64,000 nt of DNA from an uncultured Clostridia bacterium (GCA_947627575.1 CANQWN010000005.1:62001-126000), one strand, 5' to 3'; positions 10,075 to 19,061 are shown, counted from the first letter of the stretch. Numbers and translations: made by a program. The notes: generated from the sequence alone by a model not told the origin.

Positions 10075-11214
10075 ATGGCGCAGAAAAATTATTACGAAGT
10101 GCTCGGCGTACAGCGCAACGCGTCCGCCGACGACATAAAATCCGCATACAGAAAACTTGCAAAGCAGTACCACCCCGATTTTCACCCGGGCGACGCGGCG
10201 GCGGCTGAAAAATTCAAGGAAATTAACGAAGCCAACGCCGTGCTTTCCGACGAACAGAAGAGGAAGCAGTACGATTTCGAGCTGGACCATCCCGGAATGG
10301 GCGGCGGAGCGGGCGGCAACCCATTCAGCGGTTTCGGCGGCGGAATGGGCGGATTCGAGGATATAATTTCCTCTATGTTCGGCGGTTTCGGCGGCGGCAA
10401 CGCCCGCAGGGAGCCGGTACGCGGCAGCGATATACAGCAGACGATAAACCTTTCCTTCCTCGACGCGATAAAGGGCTGTTCCAAGGAAATACGCTATATG
10501 CGCAACGAACCCTGCAACTCTTGCAAGGGCACCGGCGCGAAGGGCGGTACGGCGTTTAAAAAGTGCGTCCGTTGCGACGGAAGCGGCAGGGTGAAGTATC
10601 AGCAGGATTCGCTGTTCGGCAGAACAATTCAGGTAGGCGTATGCCCGGACTGCAACGGCACGGGCAAGCAGATAACCGACAAGTGCCCGGACTGCAAGGG
10701 CAGGGGCTATCAGCGCAACGAAACGCGCTTTATCGTAAACATTCCCGCCGGCGTGGATTCGGACAGCAGTTTAAGGAAGCGCGGCTTCGGCAATGCGGCG
10801 GGTATGGGCGGCGAAAGCGGCGACCTGTACGTGTATTTCAGGATAGAGCCGCATAAGCTGTTGCGCAGGGAAGATAAGGACTTGTTCGTAACCGTGCCCA
10901 TTTCCTACAAAACCGCCGTTTTGGGCGGAAAAATTCAGGTTCCGGGTATAGACGACACGATAGAGTTAAGCGTTCCTTCCGGCACGGCTTCGGGCACGCG
11001 GTTTACTTTGCGCGGCAAGGGCGTAAAGACGGTTAACGGCACGGGCAACCTGTACGTAACGGTAGAGATAGAGGTTCCCACCAAACTTTCGCGCGAGCAG
11101 GAAAAGAAACTTTCCGACAGCGAGGACGAGATAACCATTAAAAACTGTGACAGGATGCAAAAGTTTTCAAACAGCGTTTCGGCAATCTACGGCAAACAGA
11201 TAAACAAACAGTGA
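10075..11214 (+). CDS. dnaJ: DnaJ, Hsp40 co-chaperone
   Basis: A 379-residue type I DnaJ. Residues 1-70 are the J domain with HPD at 33-35. A Gly/Phe-rich linker runs from about 78 to 115. Four CxxCxGxG zinc motifs follow ([32 protein letters not shown]), then the C-terminal substrate-binding domains. It stimulates DnaK ATP hydrolysis and delivers clients. The start has only a weak GGAAA site. The 133-base gap to dnaK contains a hairpin, so it may be expressed below dnaK. A strong terminator follows. Confidence 0.98.
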   Translation: MAQKNYYEVLGVQRNASADDIKSAYRKLAKQYHPDFHPGDAAAAEKFKEINEANAVLSDEQKRKQYDFELDHPGMGGGAGGNPFSGFGGGMGGFEDIISSMFGGFGGGNARREPVRGSDIQQTINLSFLDAIKGCSKEIRYMRNEPCNSCKGTGAKGGTAFKKCVRCDGSGRVKYQQDSLFGRTIQVGVCPDCNGTGKQITDKCPDCKGRGYQRNETRFIVNIPAGVDSDSSLRKRGFGNAAGMGGESGDLYVYFRIEPHKLLRREDKDLFVTVPISYKTAVLGGKIQVPGIDDTIELSVPSGTASGTRFTLRGKGVKTVNGTGNLYVTVEIEVPTKLSREQEKKLSDSEDEITIKNCDRMQKFSNSVSAIYGKQINKQ

Positions 11215-11226
11215 TTTGTAAATTGC

Positions 11227-11261
11227 GCGGGCGGGCATACTATTATGCCCGCCCGCTTTTT
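11227..11261 (+). terminator. Intrinsic terminator of the grpE-dnaK-dnaJ operon
   Basis: A 12-bp GC-rich stem (11227-11238 with 11245-11256) is followed directly by TTTTTG. Confidence 0.95.
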
Positions 11262-11275
11262 GTGTACATTTCAAA

Positions 11276-11905
11276 TAATTAACGGCGCAAGCAAAACCAC
11301 GCTTTTGCGTAGCGCAACACAATTTGCGCATACCTGCGCCTGAGCGAGGTGAATGACTGCGATTATATAATATGCGCGCCCTTATTAATCGCAGTCAGAG
11401 GACGAGTAGTCCTCAACTCACGAAAAATGTAAACGTCCGAAAAGACGTTTTCATTTTTCGTGAACCCTTTAAAATAATTCACGGCGCAAGCAAAATCACA
11501 CTTTTCTTATCCCACAAAACCACTTTGTGCTTTTGCGGGAACCCTATGCGCCGCCCTCTCGGCGGCTGTAAGGAACAACAGCCGCCTCGGTCACCGCTCG
11601 CGCTTTTCACTTTGCGCTCGCTCATCTCGCTTCGGCACGGACAGCGCACTGTGCTGTCCTATGAAATGCCTTGCTCGTCTCAATTTGCGAACCCTTTCGC
11701 CTGAGTAGGGTGAATTTTCGCAATTATATAATACGTCGCTATATTGAAATTGCGAAAAAAGGGACGAGCGCGGACTTCTCAAAACAGCACGGTGCGCTGT
11801 TTTGCCGCGCGAGATGAGTGAGCGCCTAATTTCCGCGCGAACGGTGCCCGAACACGGCGTTGCCCTTACGCCGTGTGAGACAGAGCCGCCAAAACTCACG
11901 AAAAA
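11276..11905. repeat. Non-coding modular repeat block, left copy
   Basis: No gene is supported here. The block is built of hairpin modules: TTCACGGCGCAAGC motifs (near 11279 and 11480), a stem-loop with an ATATAAT-containing loop at 11355-11396 and another at 11715-11758, hairpins bracketed by CACGAAAAA/TTTTTCGTG (near 11423 and 11893), and GC-rich hairpins in 11550-11660 and 11775-11800. Positions 11501-11679 are identical, inverted, to 20438-20616. Short open frames inside come from the repeat sequence itself. Confidence 0.8.
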
Positions 11906-11962
11906 AGCAGACATCGTCTAACGTCTGCTTTTTTGTGAAACCTTTTGTGAACCCATTGTCAT

Positions 11963-12170
11963 TGTGGATAACTTGCCCCAAAACGCCCTTTTTGCGGGCT
12001 GTTCAGATGGTTTATCCACAAAAAGTTATCCACATTTCCGCCTTGAAAAATGTTAAAAATACAATTATACAAAAAAATTATCCACAATTTATCCCCAACG
12101 GGGTGTGGATAATGCGTTTTAATACTTTTTTCGCCAAAAAATACGTAAATTTACTTAAAAGTTATCCACA
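11963..12170. other. Cluster of DnaA boxes (candidate replication origin or DnaA-binding reservoir)
   Basis: Consensus 9-mers TTATCCACA occur at 12012-12020, 12026-12034, 12078-12086 and 12162-12170. The reverse form TGTGGATAA occurs at 11963-11971 and 12104-12112. A one-mismatch box TTATCCCCA is at 12089-12097. The surroundings are AT-rich, including A/T runs near 12060-12080 and 12113-12160 that could unwind. No dnaA or dnaN gene is in the window, so this could be an origin away from dnaA or a DnaA titration/reactivation site. The box count and density are what I see; the role is inferred. Confidence 0.7.
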
Positions 12171-12216
12171 ATACCCGATTTTTTGTATAAAGGCGAAGCA
12201 ACACGGGCGTAAACAA

Positions 12217-12245
12217 TTGTGCGCCCGCGGGATTTGTGGTACAAT
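12217..12245 (+). promoter_or_regulatory. Promoter of the HAD phosphatase gene, predicted leaderless
   Basis: TTGTGC (12217-12222) and TACAAT (12240-12245) are separated by 17 bases. The ATG begins 6 bases after the -10 box, so transcription should start at or next to the start codon. No Shine-Dalgarno is present. Confidence 0.6.
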
Positions 12246-12251
12246 ATATCT

Positions 12252-13106
12252 ATGAAAGATCAGATGGAAAATATGCCCGTTATGGCTATATGTTACGATT
12301 TTGACCGCACTCTTTCCCCGGAAAATATGCAGGCGCAGGGCTACATACAGGCTTTGGGCTACGACGTTGAAGATTTCTGGCTCGAGGCGGACGCGCTTGC
12401 GCACGAAAACGAGATGGACGGCAACCTCGCCTATATGTACGTGATGGCAAAAAACGCCGCAGAAAAGCATTTAAGCAGGGAAGCGCTGATGGAGTACGGC
12501 GGAAAAGTGAAACTTTACGCGGGCGCGGACGAATGGTTCGGGCGGATAAAAAGCTACGGGCTTACGCGTGGCGTTGCGGTGGAACACTACATAGTGTCTT
12601 CGGGGTTGAAGGAGATGATAGAGGGCACTTTGCCCGCAAGGCGCGGCGATTTTAAAAAGATATACGCCGGCAGTTTCTGCTACGATAAAAGCGGCGTAGC
12701 GGTATGGCCGGCGCAGGCGGTAAATTATACAAACAAAACGCAGTTTTTGTTCAGGATAGAAAAGGGCGTTCTCGACGTAAACGACGGCAGGGTAAACGAT
12801 TATTTCCCGCCCGAAAAGTTGCGCGTCCCCTTTGAAAATATGGTGTACATAGGCGACAGCGACACCGACGTGCCCTGTATGAAGCTGGTAAGTTCGCGCG
12901 GGGGACACGCGATAGGCGTGTACGACCCGCATACGGGCAACAGAAAAAAGGTGGATAAACTGCTTGAAGAAAACAGGATAGATTGCGCCGCCGCGGCAGA
13001 CTATACCGAAAATTCGCCGCTTGACGGGCTGGTGAAGCGCATAATTGACGGCATAGCCGCGCGTTACGCGTTTGAAAAACAAAAAAGCGCCTGCCTCAAA
13101 AGTTGA
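12252..13106 (+). CDS. HAD-superfamily phosphatase
   Basis: A 284-residue protein. The ATG at 12252 is chosen from the promoter position; there is no ribosome-binding site for this or the alternative ATG at 12264. HAD motif I is CYDFDRT with the nucleophile and acid Asp16 and Asp18. Motif II is IVSSG (114-118), motif III is a Lys in the NKTQF region (about 162), and motif IV is GDSDTD (201-206). The helical insert between motifs I and II makes a C1-type cap, as in phosphoserine-phosphatase-like enzymes. Substrate cannot be assigned. It is a single-gene unit starting 82 bases after the last DnaA box and ending at a terminator shared with convergent ktrA. Confidence 0.85.
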   Translation: MKDQMENMPVMAICYDFDRTLSPENMQAQGYIQALGYDVEDFWLEADALAHENEMDGNLAYMYVMAKNAAEKHLSREALMEYGGKVKLYAGADEWFGRIKSYGLTRGVAVEHYIVSSGLKEMIEGTLPARRGDFKKIYAGSFCYDKSGVAVWPAQAVNYTNKTQFLFRIEKGVLDVNDGRVNDYFPPEKLRVPFENMVYIGDSDTDVPCMKLVSSRGGHAIGVYDPHTGNRKKVDKLLEENRIDCAAAADYTENSPLDGLVKRIIDGIAARYAFEKQKSACLKS

Positions 13107-13119
13107 GGCGGCGCGTTTT
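13086..13119. terminator. Hairpin between convergent HAD and ktrA genes
   Basis: GCGCC plus GCCTC pair with GAGGC plus GGCGC around a short loop. A-rich and T-rich flanks make it usable from both sides. Confidence 0.65.
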
Positions 13120-13120
13120 A

Positions 13121-13774
13121 TCAGTTGTTCTTGTTTGTAAAAACTATTATGCTTTCGGTATTTCCGAATACAACCATATGATCCCCTTCCTCAAAGACGT
13201 AAGTTGCGGGCGGCAGGGGGATTATTTTTTTCTGTTTTTTGATGGTGAGGATATTTATGCCGTATCTCGCGCGCGGGTTTGTTTCGATAAGCGATTTGCC
13301 GTTCCATTTTTTGGGGACGGCTATTTCGAATATGGAATATTCCGAATCGAGTTCGATATAATCGTAAACTTTTTCGGAATTTAATTTAACCGCAAGTTTT
13401 TCGGCTATGTCGCGGTTGGGGTATACAACTTCGTCCGCGCCCACACGCAACAAAAATTTGCGCTGTATTTCCGTATCCGCGCGGGAAACTACGTATTTCG
13501 CCCCCAAATCTTTCAATATGGAAGTTATTTCCAGCGAGGACTGAAAGTCGTCGCCTATGGCAACTATGCACACGTCGAAGGACGGAATGTCCATCGCGCG
13601 CAGGTTGTCCTCGTTCATACAGTTGGCTATAAGGGCGTTGGTGTACTTGGGCGCAAGGGCGTTTATAACGTCCTCCTCCTTGTCCACAATCATAACTTCG
13701 TCGTCCATGCTCAACAGCTTTTCGCCCAAAGTTTGACCGAATTTGCCCAAACCTATCAAAAGTACGGATTTCAT
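13121..13774 (-). CDS. ktrA: KtrA/TrkA-type potassium channel regulatory subunit
   Basis: A 217-residue cytoplasmic protein. Residues 1-130 are an RCK-N Rossmann domain with the nucleotide-binding motif GLGKFG (8-13) and an acidic residue at the end of strand 2 (VDKEED). Residues about 135-217 are an RCK-C domain. The length fits KtrA rather than the double-length TrkA of proteobacteria. It gates the partner channel KtrB in response to bound nucleotide. The start has GAGGTGA 6 bases upstream. It lies 22 bases after ktrB, so the two are one operon. Assignment as KtrA rather than another single-RCK subunit is from length and context. Confidence 0.92.
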   Translation of the reverse strand: MKSVLLIGLGKFGQTLGEKLLSMDDEVMIVDKEEDVINALAPKYTNALIANCMNEDNLRAMDIPSFDVCIVAIGDDFQSSLEITSILKDLGAKYVVSRADTEIQRKFLLRVGADEVVYPNRDIAEKLAVKLNSEKVYDYIELDSEYSIFEIAVPKKWNGKSLIETNPRARYGINILTIKKQKKIIPLPPATYVFEEGDHMVVFGNTESIIVFTNKNN

Positions 13775-13796
13775 AAAATCACCTCATATTTGCTTT

Positions 13797-15155
13797 TCAG
13801 CCTATAAGCAGCGTATCCACAGGCAATTTTATTTCGGATACGCTCTTTTTTTCGCCCAAAGCGAGGGCAAGGGTAAGTATACCCACCCTGCCCGTATACA
13901 TCAAAAGGATAAGTATTACCTTCGAGGCAACGGCAAGCGTAGGGGTAAGCGAAAGCCCCAACCCCGTAGTTGCAAGCGCGGAAACCACTTCAAACAGCAC
14001 CTGCTTGAAGGTTGCGGAGGAGGGTTCTATCGCGCATATCGCAATCGTCGCCAAAAGCACGATGGTAAGGCAGGCGGCGAATATGGCAAGCGCCTGCGAT
14101 ACAAGCGAATATTCCACGCGGCGTTTGCCTATGTCTATGTCGCGTTTGCCGCGGAAAGCCGAAAGCATACCCATTATAATCACGGCGAAGGTGCCTACCT
14201 TTATCCCGCCCGCGGTGCTTCCTGAACTGCCGCCTATGAACATAAGTATCACGGTAAGCAGATAGCCGCTGTCCGACAGCAGGGAAAGATTTGTGGTGTT
14301 AAAGCCCGCCGTTCTGGGCGAAACCGCGTTGAAAAACGCGCACAGCAACCGTTCGCCCACGCCCTTGCCGGCGTACGCTTCGCTGTTCCGTTCGAAAAGC
14401 ATAAACAGCCCCGTTCCCGCTATTATAAGTATGGCGTTCATGCACAGCACCACTTTGGTGTTCAGCTGAAATTTTTTGAAGTTGAAGCGGCAGTCAATAA
14501 CGTCGCCCCATACGCAGAAGCCCAACCCGCCGAAGATAATCAAAAAGCCTATCGTAAGCGTTACCAACGGGTCGCTCGAATATGCGGTAAGCGAAACAAA
14601 TTCTCCGCCCGTCGCACTGCCCATAAGGTCGAAGCCGGCGTTGCAGAACGCCGAAATCGAGTGCCAAATGCTCATATATATTCCGCGTCCCGCGCCGAAA
14701 TCCGGTATAAAGCGTATACACAGCAGAATTGCGCCCACGCTTTCGCATATCAGCGTGGCGATAAAAATTCTTCTTATAAGCGCGGAAATGCCGTTCAGCT
14801 TTCTGCCGCCGGAGGACGCCATAACCGCCTTGCGGGCGTGCAGTCCCAAACCTTTGCCGAATATCTGAAAGATGACGGAAACAAAAGTCATAAAGCCCAG
14901 CCCGCCCAGCTGGATAAGCGCAAGTATCACCAATTGCCCGAAAAGCGTCCAGTGCGTATTTGTATCGTAAGTTACAAGCCCCGTAACGCAGGTTGCGGAT
15001 GTGGAGGTGAACAGCGCGTTTATATACGAAGTGGACTGCCCGTCCTTCGTGGCGAAAGGCAGGATAAGCAGAACGCTGCCGAATATTATTACGGCGAGGT
15101 AGCCTATCGCAAGCACCTGCCATATCGAAAGTGTAAATTTGCCCTTTTTGCGCAT
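13797..15155 (-). CDS. ktrB: KtrB/TrkH-type potassium-translocating membrane subunit
   Basis: A 452-residue integral membrane protein with the fourfold M1-P-M2 layout of the TrkH/KtrB superfamily. The four P-loops are visible as TSATCVTGLVT, HSISAFCNAGFD, AVSPRTAGFNTT and SALATTGLGLS, each with the conserved Gly of the selectivity filter. The C-terminal TGRVGILT motif is also typical. It imports K+ with KtrA. The ATG at 15155 stands 8 bases after a perfect promoter, giving essentially no 5' leader. It is divergent from the amino-sugar operon. Confidence 0.95.
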   Translation of the reverse strand: MRKKGKFTLSIWQVLAIGYLAVIIFGSVLLILPFATKDGQSTSYINALFTSTSATCVTGLVTYDTNTHWTLFGQLVILALIQLGGLGFMTFVSVIFQIFGKGLGLHARKAVMASSGGRKLNGISALIRRIFIATLICESVGAILLCIRFIPDFGAGRGIYMSIWHSISAFCNAGFDLMGSATGGEFVSLTAYSSDPLVTLTIGFLIIFGGLGFCVWGDVIDCRFNFKKFQLNTKVVLCMNAILIIAGTGLFMLFERNSEAYAGKGVGERLLCAFFNAVSPRTAGFNTTNLSLLSDSGYLLTVILMFIGGSSGSTAGGIKVGTFAVIIMGMLSAFRGKRDIDIGKRRVEYSLVSQALAIFAACLTIVLLATIAICAIEPSSATFKQVLFEVVSALATTGLGLSLTPTLAVASKVILILLMYTGRVGILTLALALGEKKSVSEIKLPVDTLLIG

Positions 15156-15163
15156 ACGCCTAC

Positions 15164-15192
15164 ATTATATAGTTTAACCTTTTTTTTGTCAA
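15164..15192 (-). promoter_or_regulatory. Consensus promoter of ktrBA, predicted leaderless
   Basis: On the minus strand TTGACA (15187-15192) and TATAAT (15164-15169) are separated by exactly 17 bases. Only 8 bases separate the -10 box from the ktrB ATG, so the mRNA leader would be 0-2 bases. Confidence 0.8.
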
Positions 15193-15215
15193 TATATTTT
15201 AACTTAAAACACCTT

Positions 15216-15245
15216 TTGCCCCCGCCGCGCATATTTTTGTATAGT
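15216..15245 (+). promoter_or_regulatory. Promoter of the glmU-like/glmM/glmS operon
   Basis: TTGCCC (15216-15221) and TATAGT (15240-15245) are spaced by 18 bases. They lie in the 100-base gap between the divergent ktrB and glmU-like genes. Confidence 0.5.
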
Positions 15246-15255
15246 ACGCAGAAAG

Positions 15256-15894
15256 ATGGGGGTGGCTATGGCGGAAAGGGTAAAAACGTTCGGCAAAGGG
15301 ATATACGTTTCGCCGGACAGCGTGGTGGAAGAGGGGGCTACGATATATGCGCCCGCGCAGATATTGAAGGGCACGCATATTTGCCGCGGCGCAACCGTGA
15401 TGCCGTTTTGTTGCCTTTCGGCGGCATATGTGGGCGAAAACACAACTGTGTTTTCAAGCACGTTGACGGATTCGCAAGTGGGAAAAAACTGTACGGTAGG
15501 TCCTTACGCGTATCTGCGCGCAGGTACAAAAACGGGCGATTTCTGCCGCATAGGCGATTTTGCGGAAATAAAAAATTCCGTCCTCGGCAACGGTTGCCGC
15601 GCCGCACACTTGTGCTATATCGGCGACGCGGTTTTGGGCGAAAACGTAAACGTGGGTTGCGGCGTGGTATTCGCAAATTTCGACGGAAAGGAAAAAAAGC
15701 GCACGTATGTGGGCGACAACGTTTTTATAGGCTGCAACAGCAACCTCGTTGCCCCTCTGAAAATAGGTTCGGGGGCATATATTGCCGCGGGAACGACGCT
15801 TACGCGCGATCTCGAAGCGGGCGATTTCTGCATAGCCCGCCCGCGGGAAACGGTTAAAAAAGGCGGCGCGGCGGGCAGGTATAAAGATGGGTAA
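15256..15894 (+). CDS. Stand-alone GlmU acetyltransferase-like left-handed beta-helix protein
   Basis: A 212-residue protein made of hexapeptide repeats, matching only the C-terminal half of bifunctional GlmU, which acetylates glucosamine-1-phosphate with acetyl-CoA. Residues equivalent to the E. coli active site are present: Arg88 (YLRAG), Lys106 (AEIKNS), His118 and Tyr121 (AAHLCY), and Asn141 (ANFDG), where Phe replaces the usual Tyr. No uridylyltransferase domain (LAAGxGTRM) is encoded here. The stop overlaps the glmM start by 8 bases, and glmS follows, which supports amino-sugar synthesis. A second ATG at 15268, with GGGGGTGG just upstream, is an equally likely or better start. Confidence 0.88.
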   Translation: MGVAMAERVKTFGKGIYVSPDSVVEEGATIYAPAQILKGTHICRGATVMPFCCLSAAYVGENTTVFSSTLTDSQVGKNCTVGPYAYLRAGTKTGDFCRIGDFAEIKNSVLGNGCRAAHLCYIGDAVLGENVNVGCGVVFANFDGKEKKRTYVGDNVFIGCNSNLVAPLKIGSGAYIAAGTTLTRDLEAGDFCIARPRETVKKGGAAGRYKDG

Positions 15895-17209
15895 ATATTT
15901 CGGAACGGACGGCTTCCGCGGCAGGGCGGGCGTAACGCTTACTTCCGCCCGCGCGTTTAAAGTGGGCGAGGCGTTGGGTTGGTATTTCGGCGCAAGGTTA
16001 GGCGGAAAATGCCGCGCTGTAATCGGCAAGGACGCGCGCCTCTCCTCGTATACTCTCGAATACGCTTTGGCGGCGGGGCTTACTTCCGCCGGCGCCGACG
16101 CGTATATTCTGCACGTCACCCCCACCGCTTCCGTCAGCTATATAGCGCGTTGCGACGGGTTCGACTGCGGGGTGATGATTTCGGCAAGCCACAACGATTA
16201 CCGCGACAACGGGATAAAAATTTTCAACGCGCAGGGCGAAAAGACGGAGGACGCGGTGATAAATTTCGTGGAGGATTGCCTCGACGGAAAGTTTACCGTG
16301 CCCTGCGCTTCAGACGACAGAATGGGGCGCACGGTGGACTATGTTTCGGGCAGAAACAGATATATAGGGCATCTTATCTCCCTTTCCACCTGTTCCTATA
16401 AAGGTATGCGCATAGGGCTTGACGGCGCCAACGGAAGCGCCTTTTCCATAGCCCGCAACGTTTTCGACGCGCTTGGGGCAAAGACCTATTGCATCGGATG
16501 CGAGCCGGACGGACTAAACGAAAATTACGGCGTGGGCTCCACCCACCCGGAGGCGCTTAAAAATCTTGTAATAGGCAACGGGCTGGATATGGGCTTCGCC
16601 TTCGACGGCGACGCGGACAGGTGCATAGCCGTGGACGGCAACGGCAGGATAATCACGGGCGACGAGATACTGTATATCGCCGCAAACCATCTTAAAGCGC
16701 GCGGCGAGCTGAACAAGAACAAAGTTGTATGCACCGTCCTCTCAAACGGCGGGCTTATAAAAAGTCTTGAAGGCATAGGCGTAAAATGCGAAGTGTGCGA
16801 CGTGGGCGACAGAAACGTTTGCGCGGCTATGGCGGAAACGGGCGCGCGCCTCGGCGGGGAAAGAAGCGGGCACGTAGTGTTTTCCAAATACGAAAGCACG
16901 GGCGACGGGCTTGTTACGGCAATAATGCTTATGGAAGCGGCTGTGGACGGCAAAAAAAGCCTTTCACAGCTTTTAAAGGGCTATTGCTCCCTTCCCCAAC
17001 ACACAATAAACATTCCCGCCGACGGCGAGCGCAAGCGCATTGCCGCAAAGTTCGATACGCGCGAAATTTGCCGCAGGTACGGCGTGAGAATGATAGTCCG
17101 CCCATCCGGCACGGAGCGCGTTGTAAGGATAATGGCGGAAAGCGAGGACATCGAAAATTGCAAAAAAGCCTGCGCGGAAGTTGCCGAATTTTTCGATATG
17201 CATACTTGA
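15887..17209 (+). CDS. glmM: Phosphoglucosamine mutase
   Basis: A 440-residue alpha-D-phosphohexomutase that converts glucosamine-6-phosphate to glucosamine-1-phosphate. The start GKYFGTDGFRG is the family N-terminus. The phosphoserine loop is ISASHN with Ser101; it continues as ND rather than the usual NP. The metal loop is DGDADR (240-245), and the phosphate-binding loop near the C-terminus is RPSGTERVVR. Length is typical (440-450). It overlaps the glmU-like gene by 8 bases and is followed 12 bases later by glmS, so three successive steps toward N-acetylglucosamine-1-phosphate are co-transcribed. Confidence 0.96.
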   Translation: MGKYFGTDGFRGRAGVTLTSARAFKVGEALGWYFGARLGGKCRAVIGKDARLSSYTLEYALAAGLTSAGADAYILHVTPTASVSYIARCDGFDCGVMISASHNDYRDNGIKIFNAQGEKTEDAVINFVEDCLDGKFTVPCASDDRMGRTVDYVSGRNRYIGHLISLSTCSYKGMRIGLDGANGSAFSIARNVFDALGAKTYCIGCEPDGLNENYGVGSTHPEALKNLVIGNGLDMGFAFDGDADRCIAVDGNGRIITGDEILYIAANHLKARGELNKNKVVCTVLSNGGLIKSLEGIGVKCEVCDVGDRNVCAAMAETGARLGGERSGHVVFSKYESTGDGLVTAIMLMEAAVDGKKSLSQLLKGYCSLPQHTINIPADGERKRIAAKFDTREICRRYGVRMIVRPSGTERVVRIMAESEDIENCKKACAEVAEFFDMHT

Positions 17210-17221
17210 AAAGGTGAATAT

Positions 17222-18976
17222 ATGTGCGGAATTATAGGTTATATCGGCAAAAAAGCCGCCGCGCCGACGATATACGGCGGGCTGTTGCGGCTGGAATACC
17301 GCGGGTACGATTCCGCGGGCATAGCCGTATCCGACGGGCGCAAGGTGCGGCAGGTTAAACTTGCCGGGCGGGTGAACTTGCTTGAAGGCAGGCTTTCCGC
17401 CCTCTGCGGCAACGCGGGCATAGGGCATACGCGCTGGGCAACGCACGGCGCGCCCGACGACGTAAACGCCCACCCCCACCGCGCGGGCAAGATAACGATA
17501 GTGCACAACGGGATAATAGAAAATTACGCCGAATTGAAGAGGGAAGCGCTTGCCCTCGGCGAAACATTTCTTTCCGAAACGGACAGCGAGGTGATAGCCT
17601 GCCTGATAAACCGCTACTACCGCGGCAAAATTCTGCCCGCCCTGAAAGAGGCGTGCGGCAGACTGCGCGGTTCGTATGCAATACTTGCCATATGCGAAGG
17701 CGAGGACGGCATAGCCGTGGCAAAGAACAAAAGCCCCGTGGTGATAGGTTGCGGGGCGGACGGCACGTACGTTTCCAGCGATATACCCGCGCTGGCGGGG
17801 CTGTGCGGCGAGGTGTGCATAGCGGAGGACGGCGATTACGCTTTTCTCACGGCGGAGGGCTTTGAAATTTACGACGGCGCGCTTAACCGCGTATCCCGCC
17901 CCATGCAAAAAAACCGCGCCCTTCCGGAGGACGTGGATAAGGGCGGTTACCCGCATTTTATGCTTAAAGAAATATACCGTTCCCCCCGCGCGGCGGAAGA
18001 TACCGTGCGGGCGTTCGGCGGGGTAAAGCAAAAATTTTGCAAGTATGCGGAGGGAACGGGCAGGGTAATACTTGCGGGGTGCGGCACGGCGTACAACAGC
18101 TGTCTTGCCGCGCGCAGGTATTTTGAAAGTTTTGCGCGCGTCCCCTGCGAGGTTGAAACCGCGGGCGAATACAGATATAAAAACCCCGTTATAACCCCCT
18201 CGACGCTGGTGATAGCCGTAAGCCAAAGCGGCGAAACGGCGGATACGGTGGAAGCCGCGGCGTTGGCGCGCGGGCGCGGGGCGAAAGTGATTGCCGTAAC
18301 CAACGCGCCCTTTTCCGCTTTGACGCGCATAGCAGGGCTTACGGTGCCCGTAGCGGCGGGGTTTGAAGTGTGCGTGGCGGCTACCAAAAGTTATACCGGG
18401 CAGCTTGCCGCGCTGTACCTTATGGCAAAGGCGTTGGGCGGCGGAGACCCCTCTCCTCTGGAAGAAGCCCCGTCCAAAATAAAAGCCGCGCTTGACGATA
18501 TGGACATATGCGCCGTTGCGGATATGTGCGTACATTCCCGCGGGGTGTATTTTTTGGGCAGGGATCTCGATTACGCCACCGCGCTTGAAGCAAGCCTGAA
18601 ATTAAAAGAGGTAAGCTATATCCAATGCGAGGGCTATGCCGCGGGCGAGCTTAAACACGGCGCGCTTGCCCTTATAGACGGCGAAAAGACGGCGGTTACG
18701 ATAATAAGCGACCCCGCGCTGGCGGGCAAGTGCGAAAACGCGGTTGAACAGGTTATATCCCGCGGCGGAAAAGTTGCGGTTATCACCACTTTGGCGCAGG
18801 TTGCAAGCGCGTTCGGCGGCAGGGCGGAGGTGGTTTTACTGCCGCAGTGCGATAAGTACGTTGCGCCGCTTGTTACGGCGGCGGCAGTGCAGGTTTTGGC
18901 GTACAGGTGCGCCGTGCTTCTCGGCAGAAACCCCGATATGCCGCGCAACCTTGCAAAAAGCGTAACGGTGGAATAG
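17222..18976 (+). CDS. glmS: Glutamine:fructose-6-phosphate aminotransferase (isomerizing)
   Basis: A 584-residue enzyme making glucosamine-6-phosphate from fructose-6-phosphate and glutamine. Met1 is followed by the N-terminal nucleophile Cys2 in MCGIIGYIG. The glutaminase domain also shows RYDSAG-type (YRGYDSAG) and GHTRWATHG motifs. Two SIS sugar-isomerase domains follow, with AVSQSGETADT and the C-terminal LAKSVTVE. It is slightly shorter than the usual 600-610 residues. It sits 12 bases after glmM, so there is no room for a glmS ribozyme leader, the usual Firmicute control. Control must act at the operon promoter or elsewhere. Confidence 0.97.
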   Translation: MCGIIGYIGKKAAAPTIYGGLLRLEYRGYDSAGIAVSDGRKVRQVKLAGRVNLLEGRLSALCGNAGIGHTRWATHGAPDDVNAHPHRAGKITIVHNGIIENYAELKREALALGETFLSETDSEVIACLINRYYRGKILPALKEACGRLRGSYAILAICEGEDGIAVAKNKSPVVIGCGADGTYVSSDIPALAGLCGEVCIAEDGDYAFLTAEGFEIYDGALNRVSRPMQKNRALPEDVDKGGYPHFMLKEIYRSPRAAEDTVRAFGGVKQKFCKYAEGTGRVILAGCGTAYNSCLAARRYFESFARVPCEVETAGEYRYKNPVITPSTLVIAVSQSGETADTVEAAALARGRGAKVIAVTNAPFSALTRIAGLTVPVAAGFEVCVAATKSYTGQLAALYLMAKALGGGDPSPLEEAPSKIKAALDDMDICAVADMCVHSRGVYFLGRDLDYATALEASLKLKEVSYIQCEGYAAGELKHGALALIDGEKTAVTIISDPALAGKCENAVEQVISRGGKVAVITTLAQVASAFGGRAEVVLLPQCDKYVAPLVTAAAVQVLAYRCAVLLGRNPDMPRNLAKSVTVE

Positions 18977-19007
18977 CTTTTTCGGCGCGGAAGTTGTGTG
19001 CGTAGCG

Positions 19008-19036
19008 TTGACAACGCCGCCGAATACTGATATATT
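19008..19036 (+). promoter_or_regulatory. Promoter of the TtcA-like gene
   Basis: TTGACA (19008-19013) and TATATT (19031-19036) are separated by 17 bases. The ATG is 26 bases further downstream, preceded by GGTGA. Confidence 0.8.
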
Positions 19037-19061
19037 TTTAAATAAGGTATACGGTGAATAT

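Noticed and set aside
11372-11914. Short open frames in the repeat block (and their matches near 20179-20633)
   Set aside because: The shared peptide comes from the 179-bp inverted repeat, which is rich in hairpins and lacks start signals; not a conserved protein.
17210-17222. glmS ribozyme upstream of glmS
   Set aside because: Only 12 bases separate glmM and glmS, far too little for the ribozyme.
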